A DNA stretch of 64,000 nt from Methylobacterium sp. J-076 (GTDB lineage: Bacteria; Pseudomonadota; Alphaproteobacteria; Rhizobiales; Beijerinckiaceae), in NCBI RefSeq assembly GCF_022829405.1, contig NZ_JAKSXW010000133.1:1-64000 (forward strand), in the 5' to 3' direction. Under the pieces are notes generated by a model. It saw only the letters and a list, made by a program, of their open reading frames with translations. It ran no database searches and had not been told where the DNA came from. Positions 45,385 through 55,268 of the stretch are shown piece after piece. The translations under genes were made by a program, and so were the position numbers. How positions within the stretch are numbered: position 1 is the stretch's first letter; each line of letters starts with the position of its first letter.

Positions 45385-45681
45385 GCCGGGCTGTCTTCCC
45401 TTTGCTGCCCCCGACGGGGTCGTTTCCGCGCGATAACTTCGGTCCTTCGGATCTCGGGAGGGCGCCGTGACCGACGCGCCGCCGTGGGAGATCCAGCGAG
45501 ACCTTGAGGTGGGTCGCCCGTTCACGCGGGCGTGTCAAGCGACAGCACGCCACGTTGGAGCACCGCGACCCCCACCATGTTAAGTGCAGATACATTTTGG
45601 GCGACCTGAGGCGCAGATGCAACCGGGATCGGCGGATCCCGGTCCGCCGCGGCGGCTTCAAAAGACTGCGAACGGGGCGGC
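45385..45681. other. intergenic, nothing recognised
   Basis: About 300 bases between the response regulator and the L,D-transpeptidase gene, both on the minus strand. It should hold the regulator promoter. No RNA gene or repeat was found; frames through it do not resemble proteins. Confidence 0.4.
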
Positions 45682-46743
45682 CTACTCGTCCTTGAACGCG
45701 ACCTTGGCGCCCCGGGTGACGTGCTTGGCCAAGTCTCGGGCGCTCCAGTTCGTCAGGCGGATGCAACCGTGAGACTCGGTCTTGCTCACCCGCTCCGGTT
45801 CGGGGGTCCCGTGAATGCCGTAGCTGGGGATGGCCAAGTCGATCCAGACCAGCCCGACGGGGTTGTTGGGGCCGGGGCGGATCGAGAACTTCCGCTTGGT
45901 CTTCACGCCCTTGAAACCATACTTGGGGTTGTACGTGTAGACCGGGTCGAAGGCGACGCCCTTCACGGTCGTCTCCCCGCTCGGGGCGGGCTTCTCGGTG
46001 CTGCCGATGGAGGCCGGATAATAGGCCAGCAGCTGCCCGTCCGCGCCAAAAGCACGCACGTCCCGGGTCGTCTTGTCGACGGTGACGCGCGTGACCTTCG
46101 GATCCTGGGGCAGGTCCTTGCCCGTGATCTTGTCGGTGCCCATCGGCTCGACGGCGGCGACGGCGATGGTGGTGCCCGCCTTGTCGAACGCCTGGCCGGG
46201 GTTGAGGGCGCCGAGGAGGTCGCGGCTCATGTGGAACCGCTCGGCGAGCATCTCCTGGGCGCCGGTGTAGCCCATGGCGTCGAGGTCGGCCTGCTGCTCC
46301 ATCTTGGGCGGGATGCGGCTGACATAGGGACCGTCCACATCCGCCTGCGTGAGGGTGTAGCCCTTCACCGCCGCGGCCTGATCCCCCGGCTGAAGCGCGT
46401 CCCACACCTCCTTGGTGAGGTGGTCCGTGGTCGGAAGGTGCTTCGCGGCGGCGAAGGCGGCGATGGCCCGGTGGTAGTTGTCGCCCTCGCGACCGTCGAT
46501 GGCGCCGGGGGAGAACCGCGCCCGGTCGAGGAGCACCTGCGCCTTCACGGTGAGGGGCTGCGCCGCCTTGTCCGTCCGGTCGGCATCCTGCGGCGGGAAG
46601 GTCTCGGCGTTCACCACCTCCTCCGTCAGGGGCTTGGCCGGGGCGTCCTTATCCTTGTCCTTGTCCTTCTCGGCGGCGGCGGCCACGCCCGGCAGGGCCA
46701 GCACCGCCAGGATCATGGGGACCCTCAGCCACGAACTCGTCAT
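45682..46743 (-). CDS. L,D-transpeptidase
   Basis: A 353-residue exported enzyme with a signal peptide (MILAVLALPGVAAA), a Lys/Asp-rich stretch, a peptidoglycan-binding-like region and a C-terminal YkuD domain (GTPEPERVSKTESHGCIRLTNW) with the catalytic His and Cys of SHGCIRL. It would make 3-3 cross-links or attach proteins to peptidoglycan in the periplasm. ATG 46743 is at the signal peptide. An extensin-like gene precedes it on the same strand (82-base gap), also a cell-wall protein. Confidence 0.93.
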   Translation of the reverse strand: MTSSWLRVPMILAVLALPGVAAAAEKDKDKDKDAPAKPLTEEVVNAETFPPQDADRTDKAAQPLTVKAQVLLDRARFSPGAIDGREGDNYHRAIAAFAAAKHLPTTDHLTKEVWDALQPGDQAAAVKGYTLTQADVDGPYVSRIPPKMEQQADLDAMGYTGAQEMLAERFHMSRDLLGALNPGQAFDKAGTTIAVAAVEPMGTDKITGKDLPQDPKVTRVTVDKTTRDVRAFGADGQLLAYYPASIGSTEKPAPSGETTVKGVAFDPVYTYNPKYGFKGVKTKRKFSIRPGPNNPVGLVWIDLAIPSYGIHGTPEPERVSKTESHGCIRLTNWSARDLAKHVTRGAKVAFKDE

Positions 46744-46825
46744 CGACCTGTCGCTCCGGGAGCGGACGGCTCCCACGCGCACAAGCTTCGGCGCCACGGC
46801 TGCGTTCCGCCCCCTTCTGTCGCAG

Positions 46826-47665
46826 TCACTCGCAGAGCCGGTGCCCGGCCTGCCGCTCCCGCTCGTCGAGGTGGAAGTGGTTGGCATGGGCGGCGTTGGA
46901 GCCCGGCCCGAGGACCGTGCGGAAGTAGGCGCAGGCTTTCCCCCGCACCGCCTTCAGGAACGCCACCTCCGCAGCCTCGCCCGGCGCCTCGCGCACCACG
47001 ATGGGGGGCCGACCGGCGAAGGTGAAACCCATCACGTCGATGGCGTCGGCGAAGGCGTGCTCGCTGAGCTTGGCATCGACGTCGTGGTTCTGTCCGCGGC
47101 AGACATAGGTGCCGCCGAGGTCGAGGGCGGCGAGGGGCTTGCCCAGGGCGCGCTGGGCCTCGACCTGCACCTCCGTGGCCCAGCGCGCCAGCTCCTCGGC
47201 CGAGCGGCAGGTGAGGGTCGCGGCCGGGCGCAGGGCGATGGAGTCGGCGAGGGCCGTGACCTTCAGCGGCAGCGGCGCGGTGCATTGCCCCTCCGCGATG
47301 GGCGGGAGGGGCTCGAAGGCGGCGCCGAGGCGCTTCAGGCGGGTCCGGCACGCCTCGTCGTCGGGGGGCGCCACCGTCAGGGCGAGGGCGGCCTCGCCGG
47401 AGAGGTCGGCGGGCCGCTCCGGCGGCACCGGGGGCGGGACCGGGATCGCCGCCCCCGCATCGGGCTTGGGCGCGGGGGCCGGCGTCAGCTCGGCGGGGCG
47501 CTCGGGCGGGGCCGGCGCGTCGGCGATGGGCGGCGCGGGGACGAGACCGGCCGGGCGCTCCGGCGGCTTCGGCGCCGTGTCCGGGGGGATCGCCTGTGCC
47601 GCGGCGGCGGCGCCCAGGAGTAGGACCACGCCACACCCGGCGGACCACGCGACAACTCTCGACAT
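46826..47665 (-). CDS. extensin-like protein (extensin_like_C family)
   Basis: A 279-residue exported protein: hydrophobic signal (CGVVLLLGAAAAAQA), a proline-rich linker with three PPERPA repeats, then the bacterial extensin-like C-terminal domain (SEHAFADAIDVMGF, HANHFHLDERERQAGHRLCE). The His/Asp clusters in SEHAFADAID and NHFHLD resemble peptidase-type zinc sites of the D,D-/VanY-like superfamily, so peptidoglycan hydrolysis is possible. ATG 47665 is chosen at the signal peptide; the long frame upstream is a shadow of the M3 peptidase gene. Confidence 0.85.
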   Translation of the reverse strand: MSRVVAWSAGCGVVLLLGAAAAAQAIPPDTAPKPPERPAGLVPAPPIADAPAPPERPAELTPAPAPKPDAGAAIPVPPPVPPERPADLSGEAALALTVAPPDDEACRTRLKRLGAAFEPLPPIAEGQCTAPLPLKVTALADSIALRPAATLTCRSAEELARWATEVQVEAQRALGKPLAALDLGGTYVCRGQNHDVDAKLSEHAFADAIDVMGFTFAGRPPIVVREAPGEAAEVAFLKAVRGKACAYFRTVLGPGSNAAHANHFHLDERERQAGHRLCE

Positions 47666-47788
47666 CGGACCTCGGCCGTTCCCCCACCCGCTCTTAACGG
47701 CCGAGCCGGCATTCGGATCGCGCGTGCCGGTTGCCGCCGACGCCGGATCGGACCAGAACAGGCGCGCGGGGCGGAGCGCCCCTTGGGG

Positions 47789-49870
47789 ATGCGTATGCCG
47801 GACACTCTCGCCGCCGGGCTCGACCGCCTTCCGCAGGACAACCCCTTCGCCCAGGCGCGCTGGGACACGCCCTACGCCCTGCCGCCCTTCGAGGCGATCC
47901 GGCCGGAGCACTACCTCCCCGCCTTCGAGGCAGCCCTGGCGAGCCACGAGGCGGAGGTCGCCGCCATCGCGGCCGACCCCTCGCCGCCGACCTTCGCCAA
48001 CACCGTGGCGGTGATGGAGGGGGCCGGCGTCGCCCTCGATCGGGTCGCCGGGGTCTTCTACAACCTTACCGGCAGCCACACGAACCCGGACCTCCAGGCC
48101 ATCGAGCGCGCGGTGGGCCCGAAGCTCGCCCGGCACGGCAGCGCCATCTACCTGAACCCGCAGCTCTGGGCGCGCCTCTCCGCCATCGACCCGGAGGCGG
48201 AAAACCTCGGCGCGGAGGAGCGCCGGGTGCTGGAACGCTACCGCATCCGCTTCCGCCGCTCGGGGGCGGAGCTCGCCCCGGAGGCCAAGGCGCGGATGGC
48301 GGCCATCGCCGAGCGCCTGTCGGAACTCGGCACCCAGTTCAGCCAGAACCTGCTGGCGGACGAGAGCGGCTTCACCCTGCCCCTGACCGGCGAGGACGAC
48401 CTGGCCGGCCTGCCGCCCTTCCTGCGCGCCGCCGCGGCCAGCGCCGCCCGGGAGCGGGGGTTGGACGGGCACGTCATCACCCTCTCGCGCTCGCTCATCG
48501 AGCCGTTCCTCGTCTTCTCCACCCGGCGCGACCTGCGCGAGCGGGCCTACGAGGCCTGGATCCGCCGGGGCGAATCCGGCGGGGCGACCGACAACCGCGC
48601 CGTGATGGCCGAGATCGTGAAGCTCCGGGCCGAGCGGGCGCGGCTGCTCGGCTTCGAGAGCTTCGCCCATTTCAAGCTCGCCGACACCATGGCCGCGACC
48701 CCCGAGGCGGCCATGGAGCTGCTGCGCGACGTGTGGACCCCGGCCCGGGCCAGGGCCATCGAGGAGCGGGACCGGCTCCAGGCCATCGTTCAGGACGAGG
48801 GGCATAATTTCTCGCTGCGGGCGCACGATTGGCGCCACTACGCCGAGAAGCTGCGCCGGGCCGAGCACGACCTCGACGAAGGCGAGATCAAGGCCTACCT
48901 GCCCCTGGACCGGATGATCGAGGCGGCCTTCGACACAGCCTCCCGCCTGTTCGGCCTGACCTTCGCGGAGCTGCACGACGTCCCCCGCTACCACCCGGAC
49001 GTCCGGGTCTGGCGGGTGGGCGATGCCGGCGGCGCGGAGGTGGGGCTGTTCCTGGGTGACTATTTCGCCCGGGCCTCGAAGCGCTCGGGCGCCTGGATGA
49101 GCGCCTTCCGCTCCCAGGAGAAGCTGAACGGCGTGGTCACGCCGATCATCGTCAACGTGATGAACTTCGCCAAGGCGCCGGAGGGCCAGCCGACGCTGCT
49201 CTCCTTCGACGACGCCCGCACCCTGTTCCACGAGTTCGGCCACGGCCTGCACGGGCTGCTCTCGGACGTCACCTACCCGCTGCTGGCGGGCACCTCCGTC
49301 TCGGGGGATTTCGTGGAACTGCCCTCGCAGCTCTACGAACACTGGCTGGAGCAGCCCGAGATCCTGCGCGCCCATGCCCGCCACCACGAGACCGGCGCGC
49401 CGATGCCGGAGGCGCTCCTTTCCAAGCTGCTGGCGGCCCGGGCCTTCAACCAGGGCTTCGCCACGGTGGAGTACACCGCCTCGGCGCTGGTCGACATGAC
49501 CCTGCACCTCTCGGCGGAGGCCGAGGCGGGGCTCGACGTGAAGGCCTTCGAGGCGGACGCCCTCCGGCGGATCGCGATCCCGGCCGAGATCGGCATGCGC
49601 CACCGCTCGCCGCACTTCGCGCACATCTTCGGGGGCGAGGGCTACGCGGCGGGCTATTACAGCTACCTGTGGTCCGAGGTGCTCGACGCGGACGCCTTCG
49701 ACGCGTTCCGCGAGGCCGGCGACATCTTCGACCCGGAGACCGCCAAGCGGCTGCGGACCTTCGTCTACGCCGCCGGCAACCTGCGCGACCCGCGCGAGGC
49801 CTACACCGCCTTCCGCGGCCGCCTGCCCAGCATCGCGCCCCTCCTGAAGAAGCGCGGCTTGGCGGCCTGA
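47789..49870 (+). CDS. M3 family metallopeptidase (Dcp/oligopeptidase A-like)
   Basis: A 693-residue zinc peptidase that trims oligopeptides. The active-site motif HEFGHGLHGLL (HExxH within FHEFGHGLHG) and the downstream Glu in SGDFVELPSQLYEHW are present, and the C-terminal FGGEGYAAGYYSYLWSEV stretch is typical of peptidyl-dipeptidase Dcp/oligopeptidase A. No signal peptide, so cytosolic. ATG 47789 is used; ATG 47795 has a better-placed GGGG and is equally possible. It is divergent from the extensin-like gene. Confidence 0.95.
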   Translation: MRMPDTLAAGLDRLPQDNPFAQARWDTPYALPPFEAIRPEHYLPAFEAALASHEAEVAAIAADPSPPTFANTVAVMEGAGVALDRVAGVFYNLTGSHTNPDLQAIERAVGPKLARHGSAIYLNPQLWARLSAIDPEAENLGAEERRVLERYRIRFRRSGAELAPEAKARMAAIAERLSELGTQFSQNLLADESGFTLPLTGEDDLAGLPPFLRAAAASAARERGLDGHVITLSRSLIEPFLVFSTRRDLRERAYEAWIRRGESGGATDNRAVMAEIVKLRAERARLLGFESFAHFKLADTMAATPEAAMELLRDVWTPARARAIEERDRLQAIVQDEGHNFSLRAHDWRHYAEKLRRAEHDLDEGEIKAYLPLDRMIEAAFDTASRLFGLTFAELHDVPRYHPDVRVWRVGDAGGAEVGLFLGDYFARASKRSGAWMSAFRSQEKLNGVVTPIIVNVMNFAKAPEGQPTLLSFDDARTLFHEFGHGLHGLLSDVTYPLLAGTSVSGDFVELPSQLYEHWLEQPEILRAHARHHETGAPMPEALLSKLLAARAFNQGFATVEYTASALVDMTLHLSAEAEAGLDVKAFEADALRRIAIPAEIGMRHRSPHFAHIFGGEGYAAGYYSYLWSEVLDADAFDAFREAGDIFDPETAKRLRTFVYAAGNLRDPREAYTAFRGRLPSIAPLLKKRGLAA

Positions 49871-50065
49871 TCGGCGGCGGGGGCGGCGGAAACGGCGAGC
49901 CCCCCCGTCCCTGCCCGGCGAGCGACGCCACCCGAGGGACATGTCGCGCCCGCCGACGCGTCGGCCAGAAGGGTGAAGGAAGGCCCGGCCCGACCGGTAA
50001 GGAATTTGTAAACAAACGTCCTTAACGACTGCTTACAGCACAGGCCGCGAGCAGGGGCGAGGACG

Positions 50066-50923
50066 ATGACTGAAGCCAAGCCGACGACATCGACGGACGA
50101 GACGCCGAAGACTGACGTCGCCGACAAGCCCGCGGCGGAGGACAAAGCGGTCGAGACCGGCCGCGCCAAGCCGGCGATCCTGGCCGCGCCCCGCCGCTTC
50201 GCTCAGACCCTGATGCGCGCCGAATCGCGCCTCGTCGCCGTGGCGGGGAGTGCGCTCGCCCTCGGGGCGATGCTCGGCTTCGGCGCCGCCTCCCGCGATC
50301 AGGGGTCGGCCACCGCCATCGCCTCCCTCGCCGCGGCCATCGATTCCGGCCGGAGCGACACCGCGAAGCTCTCGGCCACCCTCGCCAAGCTCGACCAGTC
50401 GGTCGGCGACCTGCGGACGGCCTCCGAGAGCGCCCGCAAGGAGGGTGCAAAGGGCAACAGCCTCAACGAGAAGATCGCCCAGCTCGACCGCAGCCTGACG
50501 GCCAAGCTCGCGAGCCTCACCGAGAAACTCGACCAAGCGGAGCGGGAGCACGCGGCGCGGATCGCGGCCCTCACCGCCCGGTCCACCGCGGCGAAGGCCG
50601 AGCCGGCGCAGACCGGCAGCCTCGCCGAGCCGAAGGAGACCAAAGCGGTCGAGACCAAACCCGTGGAGGTGAAGCAGGCCGAGGTGAAGCCGCCGGAGGC
50701 CGCCAAGCCCGCCGCACCGTCCAAGACGGCCGTGCTGGAGGCCTACGCCCTGCGCGACATCTTCGAGGGCGCCGCGATCATCGAGAACCGGGGGCGTCGC
50801 CTGTTCCAGGTCGCGCCCGGCGACACGCTGCCGGGGGCCGGACGGGTCGAGGCGATCGAACGCCGCGGGCGTCAGTGGGTGGTCGTGACCCGGCAGGGGG
50901 TCGTCACGCCCCAGGAATGGTGA
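50066..50923 (+). CDS. single-pass membrane protein with a coiled coil
   Basis: A 285-residue protein: a charged cytoplasmic N-terminus of about 55 residues rich in Lys/Asp/Pro, one transmembrane helix (LVAVAGSALALGAMLGFGAA), a long coiled-coil region (DTAKLSATLAKLDQSVGDL, LTAKLASLTEKLDQAE), a Lys/Glu/Pro linker and a globular end (YALRDIFEGAAIIENRG, FQVAPGDTLPGAGRVEAIER). The last part resembles the small periplasmic domain of PilP-like or similar beta-barrel-strand proteins. I do not know its function; such proteins are common in Rhizobiales. Confidence 0.75.
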   Translation: MTEAKPTTSTDETPKTDVADKPAAEDKAVETGRAKPAILAAPRRFAQTLMRAESRLVAVAGSALALGAMLGFGAASRDQGSATAIASLAAAIDSGRSDTAKLSATLAKLDQSVGDLRTASESARKEGAKGNSLNEKIAQLDRSLTAKLASLTEKLDQAEREHAARIAALTARSTAAKAEPAQTGSLAEPKETKAVETKPVEVKQAEVKPPEAAKPAAPSKTAVLEAYALRDIFEGAAIIENRGRRLFQVAPGDTLPGAGRVEAIERRGRQWVVVTRQGVVTPQEW

Positions 50924-50933
50924 GGGGCGCCCC

Positions 50934-51152
50934 TCAGCTGGAGGGGGCGCTCACCGGCGTGAGGTCATCGCCCGCCATCGGGAAGCGGGGCTCGATGGCG
51001 AAGGGGTCGGCCATCAGCGAGTTCCGCTCCGCACGCAGGCGACCCAGACGGAGCGCCCGGGTGCGGGCACTGCGGGTGGGGTGAAGGATCGCCCCGAGGA
51101 GAGCCTGGCCTTCGAATTCCCTGTCCAGATTCTTGGCGTCGAAGACGGGCAT
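50934..51152 (-). CDS. small hypothetical protein
   Basis: A 72-residue protein beginning MPVFDAKNLDREFEGQALL with a basic middle (RSARTRALRLGRLRAERN). It lacks signal or membrane features. The ATG at 51152 has GCAGG upstream. The frame is conserved-looking in codon use but no family was recognised; it converges on the coiled-coil membrane protein gene 11 bases away. Confidence 0.55.
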   Translation of the reverse strand: MPVFDAKNLDREFEGQALLGAILHPTRSARTRALRLGRLRAERNSLMADPFAIEPRFPMAGDDLTPVSAPSS

Positions 51153-51359
51153 GGTCGGCCTGCGGGACTTGGGCGGCTGGCTTCTCACCTTCGAGCCTGG
51201 CTGCACACCCTCACAACGGGGATTGTGTGAACCGGTTCCGTCAAGCTTTCACCCGGGAACGGTTTTTTCATCTTCGGCCAGGCCGGCCCATCCCGCAGTG
51301 CGATATCGCACAGGTTCCGCGATGCACAGATTTGCGCATCGCGAAAACTACATTCGTTT

Positions 51360-51755
51360 TTAGACGAACTGATTCAAACCGGGGATCGACCCGACAATCG
51401 GGCCCATCACGTCTTCGCCGGCCTTCTCACGGCCGACCGTGAACAGCTCCTGGCCGAGCGGCTGCATCTGACCCATCGGAACGCCGGCCGCCATCAGCTT
51501 CTGGCCGAGGGCCATGACGCCGCCGCCGCCGAGCATGCCGCCGAGCATCCCCATCAGGCCGCCACCGCCGCCGCCCTCGCCCGCATTCGACTCGGCCACG
51601 AGCGACTCGGAACCCGGCAGGGCCGCCATCAGCTGGCTCACCTGCGCCTCCGGCCCCTCCTTCTGCAGGAAGGCGAGGATGTGCCCGACGGCGGTCTGGG
51701 CGGTCGCGGCATCGAGCCCGGTGCGGGCACAGACGCGGGCGAGCAGTTCTTCCAT
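51360..51755 (-). CDS. DUF2267/DUF2780-like protein with a Gly/Met-rich tail
   Basis: A 131-residue protein. The N-terminal 50 residues (MEELLARVCARTGLDAATAQ, LMAALPGSESL) resemble DUF2267/DUF2780-like helical domains. A Gly/Met-rich low-complexity segment (GGGGGGLMGMLGGMLGGGG) follows, then a C-terminal hydrophobic part ending GSIPGLNQFV. The function is unknown. ATG 51755 is chosen where the helical domain starts. It is divergent from the HerA-like gene 154 bases away. Confidence 0.65.
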   Translation of the reverse strand: MEELLARVCARTGLDAATAQTAVGHILAFLQKEGPEAQVSQLMAALPGSESLVAESNAGEGGGGGGLMGMLGGMLGGGGVMALGQKLMAAGVPMGQMQPLGQELFTVGREKAGEDVMGPIVGSIPGLNQFV

Positions 51756-51909
51756 GGGAGATGTCTCGATTAGAGAAGGTCCAGTGTGTCCATCGTCCGT
51801 GCCACACGGGAAATCAAGCTTCGGCCCGGCGGCGCGGGTGAACCGGAGCCGTGCTTGAAGGGCCGGCGGGCGGCCTGCATAACCGTTGCGGATTCGGGGA
51901 GAGCGGGCG

Positions 51910-53442
51910 ATGGCGGGCGACGGGACGATCCTGGTCGGCAAGAGCGTGCCCCCCTCGGGCCCCGGCAAGCCGGAGGTGCTCACCCTGCGGCTGGCCAACC
52001 GGCACGGCCTCGTGGCCGGCGCCACGGGCACCGGCAAGACGGTGACCCTGCAGATGCTGGCCGAGGGCTTTTCCAACGCGGGCGTGCCGGTCTTCGCCGC
52101 CGACATCAAGGGCGACCTGTCGGGCATCGCCGCCGCGGGCGAGGCCAAGCCGGCCTTCGTGAAGCGCGCCGAGGAGATCGGCACCACCTACGAGCCCGAC
52201 CGGTTTCCCACCGTGTTCTGGGACCTGTTCGGCGAACAGGGCCACCCGATCCGCTGCACCGTCACCGAGATGGGGCCGCTCCTGCTGTCGCGGCTTCTGG
52301 AGCTGAACGACACCCAGACCGGCGTGCTCAACATCGCCTTCCGGGTCGCGGACGAGAACCACTGGCCCGTCATCGACCTGAAGGACCTGCGCGCCCTCCT
52401 CGCCTTCTGTTCGGAGAACCTGAAGGACATTTCCGGCACCTACGGCAACGTCTCCGCCGCATCGGTCGGCGCGATCCAGCGGCAGCTGCTGATGCTGGAG
52501 AACCAGGGGGCCGACGCGTTCTTCGGCGAGCCCGCCCTCGACCTCAACGACTTCATGCGCACGGACCGCGACGGGCGCGGCGTCGTCAACATCCTGGCCG
52601 CCGACAAGCTGATGCAGCGGCCGAAGCTCTACGCCTCCTACCTGCTGTGGATGCTCTCCGAACTGTTCGAGCAGCTTCCCGAGGTCGGCGACCTCGACAA
52701 GCCGAAGCTCGTGTTCTTCTTCGATGAGGCGCACCTGCTGTTCAACGACGCGCCGAAGGCGCTGCTGGACGCGGTGGAGCAGGTGGTCCGCCTGATCCGC
52801 TCGAAGGGCGTCGGCGTCTACTTCGTCACCCAGAACCACCTGGACGTGCCGGAGACGGTGCTGGGCCAGCTCGGCAACCGCGTCCAGCACGCCCTGCGCG
52901 CCTTCACCCCCCGCGACCAGCGGGCGGTGCGCGCCGCCGCCGAGACCTTCCGGCAGAATCCCGGCTTCGACGTCGCCGCGGCGATCACCGAACTCGGCGT
53001 CGGCGAGGCGCTGGTGAGCTTTCTCGAGGCCAAGGGCACGCCCTCCATCGTGGAGCGCACCCTCGTCGCCCCGCCCCAGGGCCGGGTCGGCCCCCTGACG
53101 CCGCAGGAGCGGGCGGACCTGATCGCCAAAAGCCCCCTGCGGGGCAAGTACGACGAGGCGGTCGACAGCGAGAGCGCCTTCGAGATGCTTGCCAAGCGCA
53201 AGGGTCTGGATGCGGGCGGCGGCGAGGCGGCCGGGGACGGGGGCGGCCTGTCGGGGATGCTCGGCGGGGTCATCGGCAGCGTGTTCGGGACGCCCGCGCC
53301 GAAGAAAGGCCAGCGCCGCGCGCCCCAGAGCCTCGCCGAGCAGGTCATCGGCAACGCCGCCCGCTCCATGGCCCGGAGCGTCGGGCGGGAGGTCGGCAAC
53401 GCCATCCTGCGCAACGTGCTGGGCGGGCTGACGAAGCGGTAG
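51910..53442 (+). CDS. HerA-like helicase/ATPase (DUF853 family)
   Basis: A 510-residue P-loop ATPase. Walker A is [12 protein letters not shown] and Walker B is [13 protein letters not shown], with further FtsK/HerA motifs ([38 protein letters not shown]). The family is annotated DUF853/HerA-like and is thought to move DNA or protein. A glycine-rich region and a basic C-terminus follow ([18 protein letters not shown]). ATG 51910 has a GGGGAGAG sequence upstream. No nuclease partner is adjacent, so a NurA-type complex is not supported here. Confidence 0.9.
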   Translation: MAGDGTILVGKSVPPSGPGKPEVLTLRLANRHGLVAGATGTGKTVTLQMLAEGFSNAGVPVFAADIKGDLSGIAAAGEAKPAFVKRAEEIGTTYEPDRFPTVFWDLFGEQGHPIRCTVTEMGPLLLSRLLELNDTQTGVLNIAFRVADENHWPVIDLKDLRALLAFCSENLKDISGTYGNVSAASVGAIQRQLLMLENQGADAFFGEPALDLNDFMRTDRDGRGVVNILAADKLMQRPKLYASYLLWMLSELFEQLPEVGDLDKPKLVFFFDEAHLLFNDAPKALLDAVEQVVRLIRSKGVGVYFVTQNHLDVPETVLGQLGNRVQHALRAFTPRDQRAVRAAAETFRQNPGFDVAAAITELGVGEALVSFLEAKGTPSIVERTLVAPPQGRVGPLTPQERADLIAKSPLRGKYDEAVDSESAFEMLAKRKGLDAGGGEAAGDGGGLSGMLGGVIGSVFGTPAPKKGQRRAPQSLAEQVIGNAARSMARSVGREVGNAILRNVLGGLTKR

Positions 53443-53672
53443 CGGCGCCCGCCCCCGCCGACGCCCTGCCCAAGGTTCAGGCAGCCCGCCGCGGGCCGGA
53501 ATGCGGCGTGGCTTCCCACCCGGTGCCGCCGCGTGCGTGCCCCCGGCGGCCGTGCTCCCGCCGCGGGCAAAAGGCTGAGCCGGCGGCGTTTTTTCGGGCA
53601 GGGACACGCGGAACCGTGGCCGCAGCGGCGGCTTTGGCGCTATGGCAAGACCATGCCGGCAGAGATTACGCG

Positions 53673-54533
53673 ATGCGCTACACGCTGGGTTGCAGCCTGT
53701 CCTACAACATCCTCTCGGACACGACGTTCATCTTCAACCTCGAGGTCGCACGGTTGCGGAGCGTCGAGATCCTCAGCGAGACGCTGACCCTCGCCCCGGA
53801 CCTCAAGCGCGAGGTCTACATCCATCCCGACGCGCAGAACCGCTACCTCGGGGTGAACGTGCCGACCGGGCCGTTCTCCCTGGAATACACGGCGGAGGTC
53901 GATCTCACCGTCCACCGGGCCGATCCGGCGACGATCAACGAGACGCCCATCGCCACGCTGCCCATCGACATCCTGCCCTACCTGCTGCCGAGCCGCTTCG
54001 TCTCCTCCGACCGGCTGACGCCCTTCGCCCAGGCGGAGTTCGGCGCCCTGCCCAAGGGCCACCAGCGGGTCAACGCGATCTGCAACTGGATCCACGACCA
54101 CTTGACCTACCAGCCCGGCGCCAGCGACGAGCAGACCACCGCCGACGAGAGCCTGCTGAAGCGGGCCGGCGTGTGCCGGGACTTCGCGCATCTCGGCACC
54201 GCCTTCTGCCGGGCGCTGGGCATCCCGGCGCGCTTCGTGAGCTGCTACGCCCACGGCCTCGTGCCGAGCGACTTCCACGCGGTGTTCGAGGCCTATCTCG
54301 ACGGGCGGTGGTGGCTGTTCGACGCCACCCGCCAAGCGGACCCGGACGGCCTCGTGCGGATCGGCGTCGGGCGCGACGCGGCCGAGATCGCCTTCTCGAC
54401 GCCCTACGGCAACATGCAGCCGGTCAACCAGCAGATCCGCATCCAGCGCTCGGACGGCATGGGCAGCCCGATGCCGCGCACCGTCGATGCCATCTCCACC
54501 GAGGTGCCCGCCCCCCACGCCGGCGCGTCGTAA
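53673..54533 (+). CDS. transglutaminase-like protein
   Basis: A 286-residue protein with an N-terminal beta-type domain and a transglutaminase-like cysteine protease core. The triad is readable: Cys in RAGVCRDFAHLGTAFCRALG, His in SDFHAVFEAYL and Asp in WWLFDATRQADP. This is the group annotated 'transglutaminase family protein', often with unknown substrate and without a signal peptide here. ATG 53673 is used because similarity starts there. A 114-bp repeat array begins right after it. Confidence 0.88.
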   Translation: MRYTLGCSLSYNILSDTTFIFNLEVARLRSVEILSETLTLAPDLKREVYIHPDAQNRYLGVNVPTGPFSLEYTAEVDLTVHRADPATINETPIATLPIDILPYLLPSRFVSSDRLTPFAQAEFGALPKGHQRVNAICNWIHDHLTYQPGASDEQTTADESLLKRAGVCRDFAHLGTAFCRALGIPARFVSCYAHGLVPSDFHAVFEAYLDGRWWLFDATRQADPDGLVRIGVGRDAAEIAFSTPYGNMQPVNQQIRIQRSDGMGSPMPRTVDAISTEVPAPHAGAS

Positions 54534-54536
54534 GCC

Positions 54537-55268
54537 CCCCATCCTCGCGGGCGAGGCGACGGCAGGCGCGGGACGCCCGCGAAGGTGGCGCGTCCCTGGA
54601 TTGCTTCGCTGCGCTCGCAAGGACGGGTGCGCGTCCCGCGCGCCCCCGCCGTCATCGCGAGCGAAGTGAAGCAACCCAGGGTGGCGGGACCTTTCCTGGC
54701 GTGGCGCTGCTGGATTGCTTCGCTGCGCTCGCAAAGACGGGCGCGCGTCCAGCGCCCCTCTGCCGTCATCGCGAGCGAAGCGAAGCGACCCAGGGCGGCG
54801 GGACGTCCCCGAACGTGGCGCCGCGGGATTGCTTCGCTGCGCTCGCAAAGACGGGCGCGCGTCTCGCGCCCCTCCGCCGTCATCGCGAGCGACGCGAAGC
54901 GACCCAGGGCGGCGGGACGCCCCCGAACGTGGCGCCGCTGGATTGCGTCGCTGCGCTCGCAAAGACGGGCGCGCGTCCAGCGCCCCTCCGCCGTCATCGC
55001 GAGCAAAGCGAAGCGACCCAGGGCGGCGGGACGCCCCCGAACGTGGCGCCGCTGGATTGCTTCGCTGCGCTCGCAAGGACGGGTGCGCGTCCCGCGCCCC
55101 TCGGCCGTCCTCGCGGGCGAAGCGAAGCGACCCAGGGCGGCGGGACGCCACCCGAACGCGGCGCTGCGGGATTGCTTCGCTGCGCTCGCAAAGACGGGCG
55201 CGCGTCCCGCGCCCCTCTGCCGTCCTTGCGGGCGAAGCGAAGCGACCCAGGGCGGCGGGACGTCCCGC
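54537..55268. repeat. tandem array of palindromic repeats, period 114 bp
   Basis: Units begin at 54651, 54765, 54879, 54993, 55107 and 55222, at intervals of 114, 114, 114, 114 and 115 bases; a degenerate unit occupies about 54537-54650 and the last is cut at about 55268. Every unit holds the palindrome GCGAGCGAAGCGAAGCGACC ... GGATTGCTTCGCTGCGCTCG, so each copy can fold. Because 114 is a multiple of 3, long open frames cross the array on both strands; they are not genes. Confidence 0.9.

Noticed and set aside
54537..55268. CRISPR array
   Set aside because: Unit length is 114 bases with palindromes throughout, no 28-37-base repeats separated by unique spacers, and no cas genes in the window.
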